Positions 1 to 11,052 of a stretch of 64,000 nucleotides of DNA are shown piece after piece. Origin of the DNA: Megamerina dolium. Lineage: Eukaryota > Arthropoda > Insecta > Diptera > Megamerinidae. The translations under genes were made by a program, and so were the position numbers. The notes beneath the pieces were generated by a model that was given only the letters and a program-made list of their open reading frames with translations, did not search any database and had not been told where the DNA came from. The stretch is taken from contig OY978530.1 of assembly GCA_963854835.1 (NCBI GenBank), forward strand, positions 12,300,609 to 12,364,608. The letters run 5' to 3'. Position 1 is the first letter of the stretch. Every line of letters begins with the position of its first letter.

Positions 1-436
1 TAATATTATTTAGCATTTTTTCCCACAATGAGTTAGTGCGCTAAATCGTTGTCCATAGCTGTATATACTATACATAAAAATAAAAACAAAACAAACTGTC
101 AGCTGCAGCAGTAACTTTATTTATTTCCTCAGATGTCAAATCTATCAGCAGTCAAATAAAATATTAATATACACAGCTTTATCGACTTTTGAGTCAAGCC
201 CAAAATTATGCTTCAACAATGTCACCTTCTCCAGGAAAAATTAAACTACTCTAGCAAATAAATCAAAGCAAAATAAAACTAATAGCCAAACATCAATAAC
301 GTACTTACGTGAATCGATATTAGGTAAACAACGAGCGTCTTCAGTCAGCGAAAATTTCAAAATGCAAATTCTACTGCAAACCTGGAAAAACGGGTAAACT
401 GTCATTAGAAGAAAAATTTCAAAATCTAGAAAAATT
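1..436. other. AT-rich left edge, no gene recognised
   Basis: This stretch is AT-rich and broken by stops in all frames. Its last 50 bases (about 385-470, +) read in a neighbouring frame as a Lys/Glu/Leu-rich segment ending in a stop, so the ORF1 remnant that follows may have begun further upstream before a frameshift. I see no other domain. Confidence 0.4.
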
Positions 437-1057
437 ATGCACACATTTACAAAACGAAGTGAGCTTTTATTAGAAAATGCAAAATTAAGAGAAAACCATT
501 TGCCTTCTGATTTGAACCATGTTTCAGATAGAATTAAGAAGGACACGAGAAATGTAGTTTATGAAACTGACGAAGAAAATCTCTCCCGAGAAACGGTCTG
601 GATCTTACAAAAAAAGTGGCCCAGTAAAAAGCACAAAGCGGAATCCTTACCTGAAATAAATAAGTTAACACAAAATCTAGAAAAGAATTTTAAGCAAACA
701 GTAAATATTGAAAAGAAAACCATTCGCCCACCTCCCATTATTGAGACTAGTGAATGTGATTACCAAAATCTATACGAAATCGTGAAACAAGAGGCAAGCA
801 AAGAGTTTTTTATTAAGCTGCTAAATAACAATATATATAAAGTTAATACTTTAGACTCTGAAATTAAAACTTCTTGGCATAGCTATGAAAATAAACAAAC
901 GAGACCTATTCGAGTACTAGTTAAAAACTTACATCATAAATGTAAAGCTATTATTGAGGACCTAAAATCCCAAGGTGTTAATGCATTGAATGCTATAAAA
1001 AAACTGAACTGGAAAACGAAGAAACCTGTGGATATGTTTATTTTAAGTTTCCATGTA
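437..1057 (+). pseudogene. Non-LTR retrotransposon ORF1 fragment with PRE_C2HC-like domain
   Basis: The 207-codon frame looks like the nucleic-acid-binding ORF1 (gag-like) protein of Jockey/X-element-type LINEs. Residues about 130-207 resemble the PRE_C2HC domain that precedes the CCHC knuckles in that family: an acidic start, then RPIRVLVKNLHH, then a helix, then a hydrophobic strand (DMFILSF). No zinc knuckle follows, because a mariner-type element interrupts the frame at about 1057. A few codons that look like the continuation of the same strand resume at about 1851-1905. The ORF1 is therefore truncated and dead. No ORF2 belonging to it is visible. The domain match is by eye only. Confidence 0.6.
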
Positions 1058-1848
1058 TAGGGTGATTTTTTGGCAAATTTCTTTTTGGCAACACTGTTTT
1101 CGGCAGCTCAGCTGTTTTTATGTAACATGTTACGGCCAAACATGTTCAGTTTGGTCTATAATTTAACCATGAATCGACTTACAAACGAACAACGGTTGCA
1201 AATTATTGAATTTTATTATCAAAATTCATGCTCGGTAAAAAAGTGCATCGTGCACTTCTTCCATTTTATGGTCAGTTTGAGCGACCTTCGGAGGCGGCTA
1301 TTCGGAATCTTGTAACTAAATTTCGCACCAAATTTACATTATTGGACATTAAACCATCAACACGCATACGTAGAGTGCGGGCAGAGGAAAATATCGCAAC
1401 TGTATCCGCCAGTGTTGTTGATGGCCGTGAATTATTGATTCGGCGTCGTTCGCAGCAATTGGGCCTAAAATTTTGCGGAAGGATTTGAGTGTAAAACTAA
1501 CTTTTGGTGAATGGGCACTGGTAAAGTTGGATGAAGATCCTCCTTTTTATCGGAAAATTGTGTTCAGCGACGATTCTCATTTCTGGATGTATGGATACGT
1601 GAACAATCAAAATTCACGTATTTGGTGTGAAGAGCAGCTAGAAGATCGTGCGATTTAACGCCTTTAGACTATTTTTTGTGGAGCTACATATGTTAAGACT
1701 AATGTCTACAGCGACAAGCCTACAATGGCTGACGCACTCAAAGCCAATATTGAAGAATTTATTCTAGAGATACAGGTCGAGATGTTCGAGGGAAAATTGG
1801 ACCCAGCGTAGGAATAAAATACGAAGGCTCTTAAAAAATTACCCTGTA
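1058..1848 (+). mobile_element. Old DD41D mariner-type element, internally deleted
   Basis: The element is bounded by short imperfect inverted repeats: AGGGTGATTTTTT at the left and its near-complement AAAAAATTACCCTG at the right, with TATA at both ends as expected for TA insertion. It lies inside an ORF1 fragment whose strand continues on the right side. It is about 790 bp against about 1300 bp for the two related copies at 16.6 and 62.2 kb, because the catalytic core is deleted. It is a different and more decayed lineage than those two. Confidence 0.7.
1169..1797 (+). pseudogene. Broken DD41D mariner transposase
   Basis: Three frames carry successive parts of one transposase. The start reads MNRLTNEQRLQIIEFYY (N-terminal helix-turn-helix). 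A frameshift at about 1230 leads into a second helix-turn-helix part with RRRSQQLGL. A short deletion at about 1475 is followed by FYRKIVFSDDSHFW, holding the first catalytic Asp. The frame stops at about 1656; after it only a C-terminal tail (MADALKANIEEFI, about 1723-1761) is left. The second and third catalytic Asp are missing, so it cannot be active. Motif order matches the copies at 16736-17822 and 62286-63316. Confidence 0.72.
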
Positions 1849-1904
1849 TATTTAATTTAGATGATTACGGATGTGAAAATTTGAAACAAATCAGAATCAT
1901 TTAG

Positions 1905-3600
1905 GCAGTTAAGTAGTAAACTGAGGTTACAATATCCATGCGCATTTGTGTGAATATTGCCTGATTGAATTTCTCTCTTATCGTCATTTGACCTCAAAAG
2001 AACTTTATTCAGTTGACGCTTATATAAATTATGGTGAACCGATCTTATTGTATGCATAGGTCGAGTGAGTATATTCCCACCATAAAGATTGCATGATTAC
2101 TCCATTATTTTCATCTTTCATCATACCTCATTTTTTATTATTTTGAATTGTATACCTTTTTAAAGGGGTTATCAATAGCATAGACCGATGTATCAAATCT
2201 GTTATCAATATCATCTTTGATATCTTGATAAAAATCATTAGTGCGAATATTATATGTGAAAGAATCGGTGTCCATATAACATAGCGATAAAATTTCCTTT
2301 AATTTTTGAATAATATATTTATAATGAAAATCATACATTTTAAATTTTGGTAATTCCAAAATTGCAAATCTGAGATATATTTTATTATACAATACTCGCA
2401 ATCTATTCATTTAAATAGCAAATATATTCTTATCAAAAATTGATAGCTATGATGATTCGTTTTGCAACGTTTTCCAGTGTTTTTCCGTAAACAGCATTAT
2501 TAATTAACTTGAACAGGTTTTTTCAAATTTCAGCTAAGGTGCGATGGTGATTGTTTAAATCAATATACTGATTTAAAAAAATAGATTGGTTAAATTTTTA
2601 CACCCTATGAACTTTCGACAACTCTAATCCATTTCGTAATGCCTGTTGCAAAACCTTATGGTGTATTACATAGTTTTTCTTATTGTCTAAATTTAATTAA
2701 TTTTTTTACTTTTATCTTATAATATTTGTAGGGTTAATATTTTCAACACAAAATCGTAAATCGTTATGCAGCTCAAGTATCTCGAGGGGATAATTTAAAT
2801 CTACCTCTAAAAAGTATCCAATAGATGAGTTACTAGGTGTATTCAATATATCTTTAACATTATGTTTTCAATCCACTCAAATCCATCTGTGGGTAGATAT
2901 TGTGACATTGCCCAACCATATAGGTTACTGGTATCTAAATATACTAAGGTAAATATTCAGATGGTTTTAATAGATTGAAATCATTCATATATTTATTGTT
3001 TGCCTTCGAGTGTCTTTTACTAATTTGACAAATACCACCACGAATTCCCTTCTCTACAAAATTATGCATTGAGTGTGAAGTAAACAACTCTAATGAAATG
3101 GTGGTATGGTTCAACATTGAATCCCATGATAAACCCGGTGCCATATAATACTGACATGGATCAAGTTTATACACATTCGCACATTTTTCCTGCACATCAC
3201 ATTTTAAATAAATTTCTATATAATCTTTCAAGGAAGAGCAGCCGAACTTTGCCCACACTTTTTAGCGTGATTGTATTCCTCTTCAGAACACGAAGAATCT
3301 GTTCAAGAATTTTTCTCCTGGAGGAAGACTTTTCTCATGTAAAACTTCCTCCGTTTGTATATATAATAGTTGTAAGGATATATGGTACACACTTACGTCG
3401 AATTAGATCGAAATCTTCATTATTAAGGTGTGCTGCTCTAACCATGTGGAAATCTGAAGAATAGAGATTTTTATCTAAGCTTTCCAAAATTGAAGCCATA
3501 AAACTGAACGAATCTAAAAATCTTATCTCCAGGAATACTTCAAGGTAAACATTTTGATGTTGAAGCTCTCTAATAAATAAAGGTAAAGGGTTTTCCAAAA
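1905..3600 (-). pseudogene. Maverick/Polinton protein-primed family B DNA polymerase, decayed
   Basis: On the minus strand the order from right to left is: an exonuclease-side block (IRFLDSFSFMASILESLD, within 3335-3598), a block ending GIRGGICQISKR (2944-3258), a motif-A-like block at about 2880-2960, the motif C block YMDTDS (about 2260-2290) and a C-terminal NDDKR block (about 1960-2000). This order is that of the protein-primed PolB of Maverick/Polinton elements, which copies the element's own DNA. Many stops and frameshifts separate the blocks, so the gene is dead. An RTE fragment abuts its 5' end at about 3605. No terminal repeat is seen, so this is an isolated polymerase fragment. Confidence 0.82.
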
Positions 3601-3604
3601 AAGC

Positions 3605-4865
3605 TACCTTTGGTTCAGCTGTCGGAAAATTCAGCCTTCACCAGAACAATTCTGATAATAAGGTTGATCGACTTCACCGCAACACGAAACATAGTAATTA
3701 GTAGTACCAGATTTCAACATCTGGACATCCCTAAAGCGAGGTGGCTGTCTACAGATCAGAGATCGAAAAACGAAATTGATCACCTTTTGATAGATTTCAC
3801 GTCCAGTGTGATGGACGTGAAATCTATCCGTTGTGCCAACATCGACTCGAAACATTACCTTATTACAGCTAAAGTGCAAACACGTTTATGTGCCGCAAAG
3901 AACAAGCAAAGTCCCACACAGAGAAAACTTGACGTTAGTAATGACTTGCATTTACCACTCGACTATCAAATCGGTTTATGCAGAGTACTCCACCTCTTCA
4001 TGATACATGCACACGGTGGACACAAAAAACTTACTCCTTGACTACTGCTGCCGAGTACTAACGGTTCCAACCGGCCTCAGAGGCGTGAGTGGTGTGGTCA
4101 GGAGTGTCGTGACGCAACTACAGAGAAAGATGCCGCCTAGAGAAAAACTCTATGTTCAGGTGCTACGCGTAATTTAGGGAGCAGTTCAGAAAGTGATAGA
4201 AATGTGTAGAGACAGGAATGAGCATCCCAAATTCCTTCGAAAAGATCATGCGCTTGAGCGGCGGCTTAAATCCCGGAGCCCTTACCCTATCGTGACAAAA
4301 ATAGAAATCTGGTTACAGATATCGAGAGTGTAGTGGACTTAAGGAGAGAATACTTTTCCAAGTTATTGAATGGCGCCGCTTTGAACAATTCCACCAGTAG
4401 AAAAGATATCGAACACCTGAATAGCGGGTGATGGTGTAGATGTTCCACCAGCGAGCTGTTTAAGACTGGAAATGATTAGCTGCTCACCAGCATGCACCAT
4501 CTCATAATCAGAATTTGGTCGGATGAAAGTATACCCGATCATTGGAGGCTCAGTGTTTTCTGTCCCGTATATAAAAAAGTAGACCCACAACTACCATCTA
4601 CTGCGCCAACTACCGTGGTAAAAGTTTTTTTAGCACCGCATATAAGGTACTATCGAGCGTACAGTGTGGAAGATTGAAATCCTATGCTATGGGGCAGACC
4701 TAACTCTGGAGGAGAGACCAAGTTCTGAGAAAATCGACAGTGCTTGGAACTTCTAACTAGCGCCAGCTAGCGAAGTAAAGAAATAGCTAGCGAATCATGC
4801 TGGATTTGGCGTAAATTGAATTTTGGTTGTAATGCCCACATGTGTAAGTATGTAAAGTTGGCTAT
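3605..4865 (+). pseudogene. RTE-clade LINE remnant: endonuclease end plus deleted reverse transcriptase
   Basis: The left part (3610-4041) is the C-terminal half of an APE-type endonuclease with WLSTDQRSKNEIDHLLID and a later DS.HYL pattern, as in RTE-clade proteins. From 4042 the DNA is a diverged relative of the RTE copy at 36.5-38.5 kb, covering the pre-RT region and the stretch RIWSDES...WRLSVFCPVYKK. After about 4640 there is a large deletion that removes most RT motifs, and the sequence resumes with the shared 3' end (GGCGCCAGCT-like region, then TGTAAGTA). Stops and frameshifts are frequent; this is one of the oldest RTE copies here. Confidence 0.75.
3789..3828. repeat. Perfect 17-bp hairpin in RTE remnant
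   Basis: GATAGATTTCACGTCCA at 3789-3805 is followed by a 6-base loop and its exact reverse complement at 3812-3828. It falls in the endonuclease coding part, where the related proteins show no repeat, so it probably arose by local inverted duplication. Confidence 0.85.
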
Positions 4866-4899
4866 GTATGTGTAAGGAATCGGTTTGGCATATTAATGG

Positions 4900-5640
4900 A
4901 TATCCGAATACGTTTTTAGTATACAACCTAAGCCCAATTCATTTGGGGGAAGTGGTTAATCTTTTATTACTACTAAGTCATGTTCTGATATATTGCGTTC
5001 TGGAAATTTCAAATTGTACCCCTAATGCAGTTCTACTAGGTATTAATTTTTCCATTTTATTCCTAATTTATGGTGTAATACTTACTTATGTGGCCATTAC
5101 AACCGAAAATCCAGTTAGGCCGAATCTAGCATGCTTCGCCAGCCAGCTCTTTCCCTCGCTAGTCTGTAATACCATTCAAGTTTTTCCCACTGGTGAGTTG
5201 GCTCTCAGTTCAACATTCATAAGGAAGTTTTGCATAGGTCCTACCTTATTGGATGTCAACAAATTTTCGGGTATTATTACACATGTTTCACAGTTTCATT
5301 CTCCTCCCTGCAGTGTTGGCAGGTTTCATCCGAAAAGATTCGTTTCGTTAGGCGATAATTCAGCCTACTGTGTCCTATGAGTATTGACCTAATAATTCAT
5401 AGACTATGCTTATTTAGGTCAATACATTCCTCAAATCGTTTTAGGTTGTGGGATCCTAAAAGTGACTTGGAATGGCATAAATGGCATGAAATGGCAGTTA
5501 TCAAAACAACCTAACACTAGTTTTGATTTTACCTAGTTAGAGTTGAGTGCCTTGATAGCTGCCAAGCTCTCTGTCAGGATTGCAATACTTCGATTCCTGT
5601 ATTCACGTATGATATTAAGGTAGGCACACCATGTCAAGCG
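4900..5640 (-). pseudogene. LINE ORF2 3' fragment: RNase H piece and CCHC-like knuckle
   Basis: On the minus strand about 5640-5560 reads as an RNase H segment (RNRSIAILTESLAAIKAL), the block that holds a catalytic Asp in LINE RNase H domains; here that position reads Glu. After an interval with stops, about 5335-5280 carries CQHCREENETVKHV, the first part of the C-x2-C...H knuckle found near the end of LOA/I-type ORF2 proteins. The rest is too decayed to follow. Clade assignment beyond 'RNase H-bearing LINE' is not safe. A plus-strand frame of 170 codons over the same bases has no recognisable feature. Confidence 0.6.
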
Positions 5641-6429
5641 CTTATACTTTTACATGAAAAACAGTAACATTATTACTTAAAGGATACGAGTATTTTAACC
5701 CTGGGCCAACCACTCCTGCCCCGGCGTCTTCTTCAATTAAGGAAGCATGATATCATGTTCCAGTTGATCCTGTATGTTTTGGATATACCTTCCTATTTGC
5801 ATTTGTTACTGAGTTCAGTTTTGAATCTCTCATTAAAACTGAACTCCGGGTACATTGAGTCCGGGTACATTGAGGAATTGCGACTTCATGATGTTATTTT
5901 GCTAGAATATCATACTTCTTGCGATTCATCCAACTGCCTGGTTCGATATTGACAGCAGAAATTCTTAAGATAGCCCTCGAAAAATTACAGACCTTTATCG
6001 TGTCGCTGCAATAACTACTGAGAGAACGGCAAAAAGAGGTATCATTTACGAAATAAGAATACTAAAGGAAGGGACTACAAATAACAGAAACAGTATTTTC
6101 AACAAAAACCTTGGAACTGATGTCACCACCTTAATATATTTAAATTTAGTCGTAATAATTATTATTATAATGTACCTAGTAAATAAACACTACAAAAAAT
6201 ATGTGAAAAAATATATGAGCATATCAAACATCAGAGCAGCAAATAATATCTTACATAATTTTTTTTTTTCAAATATACTATAAAAATACAATATAAACAA
6301 AATTTTTGAATAGATACTACAGTGGGAAATTTATAGAATAAAGAAGGAAATTATTAATCAACATTTGGAAGTCGTTACCACAATTATAGAAACGAAATTT
6401 CTCCCCGAAGCCACAGAAAAATTAAAAAT
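5641..6429. other. Interval between LINE and gypsy remnants
   Basis: Mostly AT-rich unassigned DNA. A plus-strand frame at about 5940-6230 ends in a run of Val/Ile/Leu followed by Lys/Tyr, which could be the membrane anchor of a retroviral-type envelope, but nothing upstream supports that. GGGTACATTGAGTCC repeats once at 5847-5876. Confidence 0.3.
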
Positions 6430-7690
6430 AGTAGAGAAATAGACAGATTTTTAAAAACGAAATAGATAATGTCGATATTTAATATAGAAATGGCCTTTAA
6501 CGCAATAGAACATTCAATGGACAATATAAGGAAGTAGAACCATTCCTAAAGATGATAGAATTGCTTTACAACTCGTACGACGAAGCATCAAAGACACTCT
6601 AATAGAATTCGTGACCAGCATAAAACCTTAGGAAATGTGACGATTACAACTTTCTCCAACTTAAAAACAACACTACAAGAGACATACGTTAGCGAACTAA
6701 CGATTCCGCAAATTCACACACAACTTGTGAGTTACTACCAAGGGAAACGGAATTTGGCCCAGTTTAAAGACAAACTATTAAACCTGCAGTGGATCAGTGG
6801 TTAGTGTGTTGGCCTTCTGATCTGTAGGTCGTGGTTCAATCCCCGGCTCAAGAATAACAAATTTAATATCGAAAAGATTTTTCTTTCGAACGGTACCCAC
6901 CTGTCGGCAAGCAATTGGCAATTCTTCCGACAGTAACAACTTGCCATGAAAAAGCTTCTAACAAAGCTCAGAAAAAGTGATGTCTCAAGGGTTCTGCCAT
7001 TCGGAACCGGCTAAAATAAGTAGGTCCCTTATAAAACTGTCCAAAATTTAACACGCACAGCAGTAATTGAAGAGAAGCTCGGCGAATGAGCCCTTCGGGG
7101 CTTTAAGTGCCACATATTTAGTTATTTATTTATTAAACCTGACAGCAGAACTAAACAGTCTACAGATAAAAGAGTGAGGAGAGAGTGCAGCTCAGGCGCA
7201 AAAAGAGGTAATACTCAAAATGAATGAAAATTGTGCACTCAAAATCTTTAAAAGTGGCGTAAATGAACAGCACAATATGCAGCACAACCCAGAACTCTAG
7301 TAAAAGCTTTCAATCTGGCACTAGAACTGGAAAAATCTAACGTGCAAACTAAGAAAATTTTCAATATACAGAGGTCCAACAACTACAACAATAATAACAA
7401 TAGAAGAAACAATAAGAACGATCATAACAACAACAGGAGGAATAACACCAGAAACAAATACAATAGTAATACCAACAATAACAAAAGATATACTTATAAC
7501 AATAATGGTAGAAGCAACGGCAATAACAATAGAAACAATCGTCACCGCAATGACAATTGCTCCTCTAATAACAACTGCTATAGAAACACAAATAACCAGA
7601 ACAGGTCGTATAAAAATAATGGGAACACTAATAGGAACTATAGTGGAAATAAGAACTTTCAATAACAATAATAACTCTAACAGTCGCTCG
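6430..7690 (+). pseudogene. Gypsy-type LTR retrotransposon gag fragment
   Basis: From about 6490 the plus strand reads as a gypsy-superfamily Gag: a capsid-like start (MAFNAIE, LLYNSYDEASKTL), a middle part (TYVSELTIPQIHTQLVSYYQ) and a block ending KAFNLALELEKSN at about 7340. It continues into a 107-codon frame (7342-7665) that is extremely Asn/Arg-rich, typical of the basic nucleocapsid end of some gypsy Gags lacking a clear zinc knuckle. Frameshifts and stops break it, and a SINE with target duplications sits in it at 6787-7130. The tail runs into a SINE 3' scrap at 7688. Pol is not present here on this strand. Confidence 0.7.
6787..7130 (+). mobile_element. tRNA-derived SINE, type-i 3' end, in gypsy gag
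   Basis: The head carries a tRNA-like A box (GATCAGTGGTTAGTGTG) and B box (GGTTCAATCCCC), then a conserved body (ATCGAAAAGATTTTTCTTTC and TGTCGGCAAGCAATTGGCAA), and ends in CTTCGGGGCTTTAAGTGCC plus a TTTA-rich tail. The 11-bp duplication TATTAAACCTG at 6776-6786 and 7131-7141 shows insertion by target-primed reverse transcription into the gag. It encodes no protein. RNA polymerase III would transcribe it if active. Confidence 0.9.
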
Positions 7691-7737
7691 GCCAACGAAC
7701 CCTTCGGGGCTTTAAGTGCCACATATTTATTTATTTT
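7688..7737 (+). mobile_element. SINE 3'-end fragment, type i
   Basis: GCTCGGCCAACGAACCCTTC through TTTAAGTGCC and a TTTATTT tail matches the 3' end of the SINE at 6787-7130 and 15185-15543. The rest of the SINE is absent, so this is a strong 5' truncation or a relic. Confidence 0.8.
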
Positions 7738-8151
7738 TAGCAGTCAAACTATAAATTGCAAAATTCCAAACAAAAACATGATACAAATATTAATAACTAC
7801 AAAATTTGTGTAAAGTATTTCCGACATACTATAATATTGCAAAATTATTTCTCATTTTCTCATTTTCATTTTCGTTGGGTTACACCGCGTTTGATGGACG
7901 TGTTCGGAACTCGGACTAAATCTTTAGCCCCAAAACTGTTGCCCTCAAAACCAATACAACTTAAGCGTGAAGCTTATATAAAGGTTTTATTGTGCGCATC
8001 ACTGTTCTGTTTGCTGCTGTATGACGAGTCATCAGAGTATATAACTTTGCTCCCATCGGTGTGGAAATTTTCAGTTGCCCATGGCATGAGTTTTTCGATA
8101 TAAATATCCGCCAACAAAGTTTTTGCAACGTCAAACTGTATCTCTATGGGA
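7738..8151. other. Unassigned interval
   Basis: AT-rich at the left. On the minus strand 8159-7974 is a 61-codon frame containing HTDGSK, which recalls the start of an RNase H domain, but nothing around it supports a family, so I leave it unassigned. Confidence 0.25.
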
Positions 8152-8495
8152 GAACACACTTAGGCCAGAAAGGCGTATTGTGATACCACCAAGCTTTTCC
8201 TCCACTACTGAAATGCGTGTTAAATTTGGATAGTATTAGAAGGGACCTACTTATATTAGCCGGTTCTGAACAGCAGACCACATATGACATCACTTTTTCT
8301 AAGCTTTGTCACAGAGCTCTTTAAGAAGCATTTTTGTGGCAAATTATTACTGCCGGAAAAATTGCCAATTACTTACTGATAGGTTGGAACCATCGAAAAA
8401 AAATCTTTTCTATATTAAAGTTGCCTCAGTTGGGGTTGAATCCGTGAGCTACGGATTAGACGGCCAATTCACTAACCACGGAGAGACGGTCGTTT
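8152..8495 (-). mobile_element. SINE, minus strand, type-ii 3' end
   Basis: The tRNA-like head lies at about 8490-8420 (B box read as GATTCAACCCC-like on the minus strand) and the body matches the other SINEs. Instead of the CTTCGGGGCTTTAAGTGCC end it finishes in GGTGGTATCACAAT, then GGCCTAAGTGTG, the same end found in the SINE at 31810-32198. No clear target duplication is visible. Confidence 0.78.
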
Positions 8496-8499
8496 ACCT

Positions 8500-9195
8500 T
8501 TTTTTACGTTTGCATTAGTCTACCCAATGCTGGACCAATTATTTTTTTTGGACAGAAACTGAAAGACAAAGAAAGTTCATATTATTAGTAAGTATTAAAC
8601 AGGTTATTGGGGTTATCACACCGCATATCCGATATTACTTGTTCATTTTTATCGCCACTCCTCTTATTTGGCACTTAAATATCCAGGGCTCTTGACCCAG
8701 CAGTTTAGCCCTAAGTGTTTCCCTCGTAATCACCGCAGAAGCAGCCTTCGAGTGATGGTCGTTAGATCAGGCCTCCTTCACCCTGATAACGTCGGAATTT
8801 TCCGCTGAGCCACTCAGTTACTAACTTTGTTCCACAGTCTACCAGTATTTGTCCTGATCAAAAATAGATGCCGTCAAATCTTAACTTCGACTTCCATCCC
8901 TTATAAATCTTCTCCACTCCACTTGTACTACTAAGACCTGTCAGTTTCCTAGCCTCTTTAAAAGTGAGAGTATCGCCGGAAATCCGTCCAGTATTCGTCG
9001 ATGGCAGCAGCAGCTCCAGAGTCTTCTTCCCTTCGAATTTCCTTCCATATTTGTCCTGCTTTGCTGCCAGTCTGTTTTGCCGTATGTAGTGGTTTATTTC
9101 TTTTGAATACCGAAGCATCCTTAGAGCTCACCAACCCTTGACCTTCCTGCCGCATTGTTGATCGTTTACGACTTTTCATTTCATTACAATCAGCT
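8500..9195. other. Unassigned interval with an 86-codon minus-strand frame
   Basis: On the minus strand 9118-8858 is a basic frame without a recognised domain, followed in other frames by coding-like sequence (WLSGKFRRYQG). Base composition is less AT-rich than the surroundings, which suggests a decayed element ORF, perhaps a LINE ORF1, but I cannot name it. Confidence 0.3.
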
Positions 9196-9375
9196 GGATA
9201 CAATAATCACAATAATGAAATTGTATCAATTATCGAAGAGTTGAAAGAAGCGAATATTATTATTTGAAAGAATGAGTGTTGATAACTTTGGACTTTATTC
9301 AAATAGCTCAGAAAGAAGACTTAATGTTGCCAAGAAGGCTATAGCTGATAACAGTTTGCTCGATGCTGATTTTTA
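9196..9375 (+). pseudogene. Polinton small-ORF 5' fragment
   Basis: This stretch is a near copy of the reverse complement of about 39900-40080, including the noncoding lead TATCGAAGAGTTGAAAGAAG and the start of the small protein (MSVDN, then SERRLNVAKKAIADNS). The 39.7-40.0 kb copy lies between the integrase and DUF8207-like genes of a Polinton remnant, so this is a detached piece of the same kind of element. Similarity ends at about 9375 and a T-rich run follows. Confidence 0.75.
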
Positions 9376-9802
9376 TTTTTCTTTGTTTTTATTTTCTTTT
9401 CTTTCTTTTTTTTTACAGTTTTTCAAGAATACAAATTCAATTCCTTACTATATGCCTTTATGGAATGATAAATGAGAATTTATAGGATTGACCAGTGCCA
9501 CCTGGTTGCACCTAACTAATCAGTCGTCTGATAGATCCACCTCACTTATTTGTGCCATTTCAATGGTTGATGATCTGTTAATAGTTCGAATTTTCTCCCG
9601 TATACAGTGGCTCACAGCTTATTTCGTACAGTGTATATATTTTTATGTACATGGCTGTAACATCGAAACTAAAAAACTTATCGATAAGTTTTGAATGTAG
9701 ATGTCTGTGTATGTGTTTAGTAAACCTAATAAGAAAACGGGGAACCCCAAAAATTGTTATTTTTGTCATGCAAGAAAGAAAAACTATTGATCAGCTGATT
9801 TT

Positions 9803-9830
9803 CAGCTCACATCTTATTTCGTACACAAAC
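9803..9830 (+). repeat. Inner transposase-site copy, left end
   Basis: CAGCTCACATCTTATTTCGT matches the outer end CTCACAGCTTATTTCGTACA with small changes and lies in the same orientation, about 200 bp inward. This is the left inner direct repeat of the IR/DR. Confidence 0.8.
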
Positions 9831-9992
9831 TTCAATGTAAGTAAGTTTCATTCTGCCGCGCAGTTACAAAGTTTTTTTGAATTGTATGAGTTTTTGGACC
9901 TTTTTAACTATTATAACAATTTTTATTATTATTATTTTAAATAGTTAAAGTGCTGTAAATTAAACATTTAGCGTTATGGGCGTCGTACAACG

Positions 9993-10993
9993 ATGGAACA
10001 GCGTAAACTGGTAATTAACCATTTTAGGAAAGGTCAGAGTGTGCGAAAAATTGCTGAAATGACAAATTTAAGTGCCTCAACTGTCCAATACATCATTCAA
10101 CGCTTCGTTCGCGAAAATCGGTTGGAGAACAAGGGCAGAGAAGCACCTAATAAGATTTTCAACGCATCAGACGAGCGTTATATTGTACGAAAAATTAAGA
10201 AAAATCCAAAGTTATCCGCTCCGAAGTTGGCTGCAGAGGTTCAGCGTGAAATAGGAAATCATCCAGTGCTGAAACTGTCCGACGTGTGCTGCGCAATCAT
10301 GACTTGAACGGTCGAGTAGCCCGAAAGAAACCATTCATTTCAAAAATGAATATACAACGCCGACTTGACTCCGCCAAAGAGCATATTATTAAGACTCCTG
10401 CGTTCTGGAATACCGTTATTTTCGCGGATGAGTCTAAGTTTAATATTTTTGGTTCGGACGGAATGTCATATGTTTGGCGTAAAGCGAATACCGAGCTAAA
10501 CAAGGAGAACCTTAAGCCCACAGTGAAGCATGGTGGCGGTAGCGTGATGGTTTGGGCCTGTATGTCAGCAGCCGGAGTAGGTGAATTGGTTTTTATTGAG
10601 GGGACAATGGACAAAATGAAGTACCTCGAGATTCTGAAAAACAATTTACTTCAAAGTGCAGACAAACTGGATTTGCGGGATGAATTTCGGTACTACCAAG
10701 ATAATGACCCAAAACATAAATCTGGGATTGTGCAATCTTGGCTTATTTGGAACTGCCCACACTTGATGTCTCCACCACCACAGTCACCTGACATGAATGT
10801 GATTGAAAATCTTTGGTCTATTTTGGACAATAAAATAAGAACACACAAGATTTCTAATAAGCAAGACCTAAAGAAGGTACTGATGGAGGAATGGAAAAAA
10901 ATCACACCAGACATCACTCAAAAATTGGTGGATTCAATGCCAAATAGACTCCAGGCTATCATTAACGCTAAGGGATGTCATACTAAATATTAA
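9993..10993 (+). pseudogene. Tc1-family transposase, one frameshift
   Basis: The first frame (9993 to about 10260) begins MEQRKLVINHFRKGQSVRKI and holds the paired helix-turn-helix DNA-binding region with the SASTVQYIIQRF recognition helix. A one-base loss at about 10250-10262 moves the reading into the second frame, which runs to the stop at 10993. That frame contains RRLDSAKEHI, the first catalytic Asp (VIFADESKFN), the GGGSVMVWACMS segment, the second Asp (YYQDNDPKH) and Glu (VIENLW), with 34 residues between the last two (DD34E). All three catalytic residues remain. The frameshift makes this copy non-autonomous. Confidence 0.88.
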
Positions 10994-11024
10994 AATCAAC
11001 TTACTTTGTTTTTAGTTTGAACTT

Positions 11025-11052
11025 AAAGAGACTGTACGAAATAAGCTGTGAC
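11025..11052 (-). repeat. Inner transposase-site copy, right end
   Basis: ACTGTACGAAATAAGCTGTG repeats the right outer end (ACTGTACGAAATAAGCTGGG, from 11227) about 200 bp inward, making the right inner direct repeat. Confidence 0.82.

Noticed and set aside
4868..5380. 170-codon plus-strand frame resembling a membrane protein
   Set aside because: Hydrophobic by composition only; the minus strand has LINE RNase H and knuckle words across the same bases.
5940..6230. Retroviral-type envelope end
   Set aside because: A single hydrophobic run followed by basic residues is not enough, and no fusion or surface part is visible upstream.
7321..7722. 133-codon minus-strand frame rich in Val/Ile
   Set aside because: It is the shadow of the Asn/Arg-rich gypsy gag tail on the other strand; the apparent membrane protein is an artefact of AAC/AAT codons.
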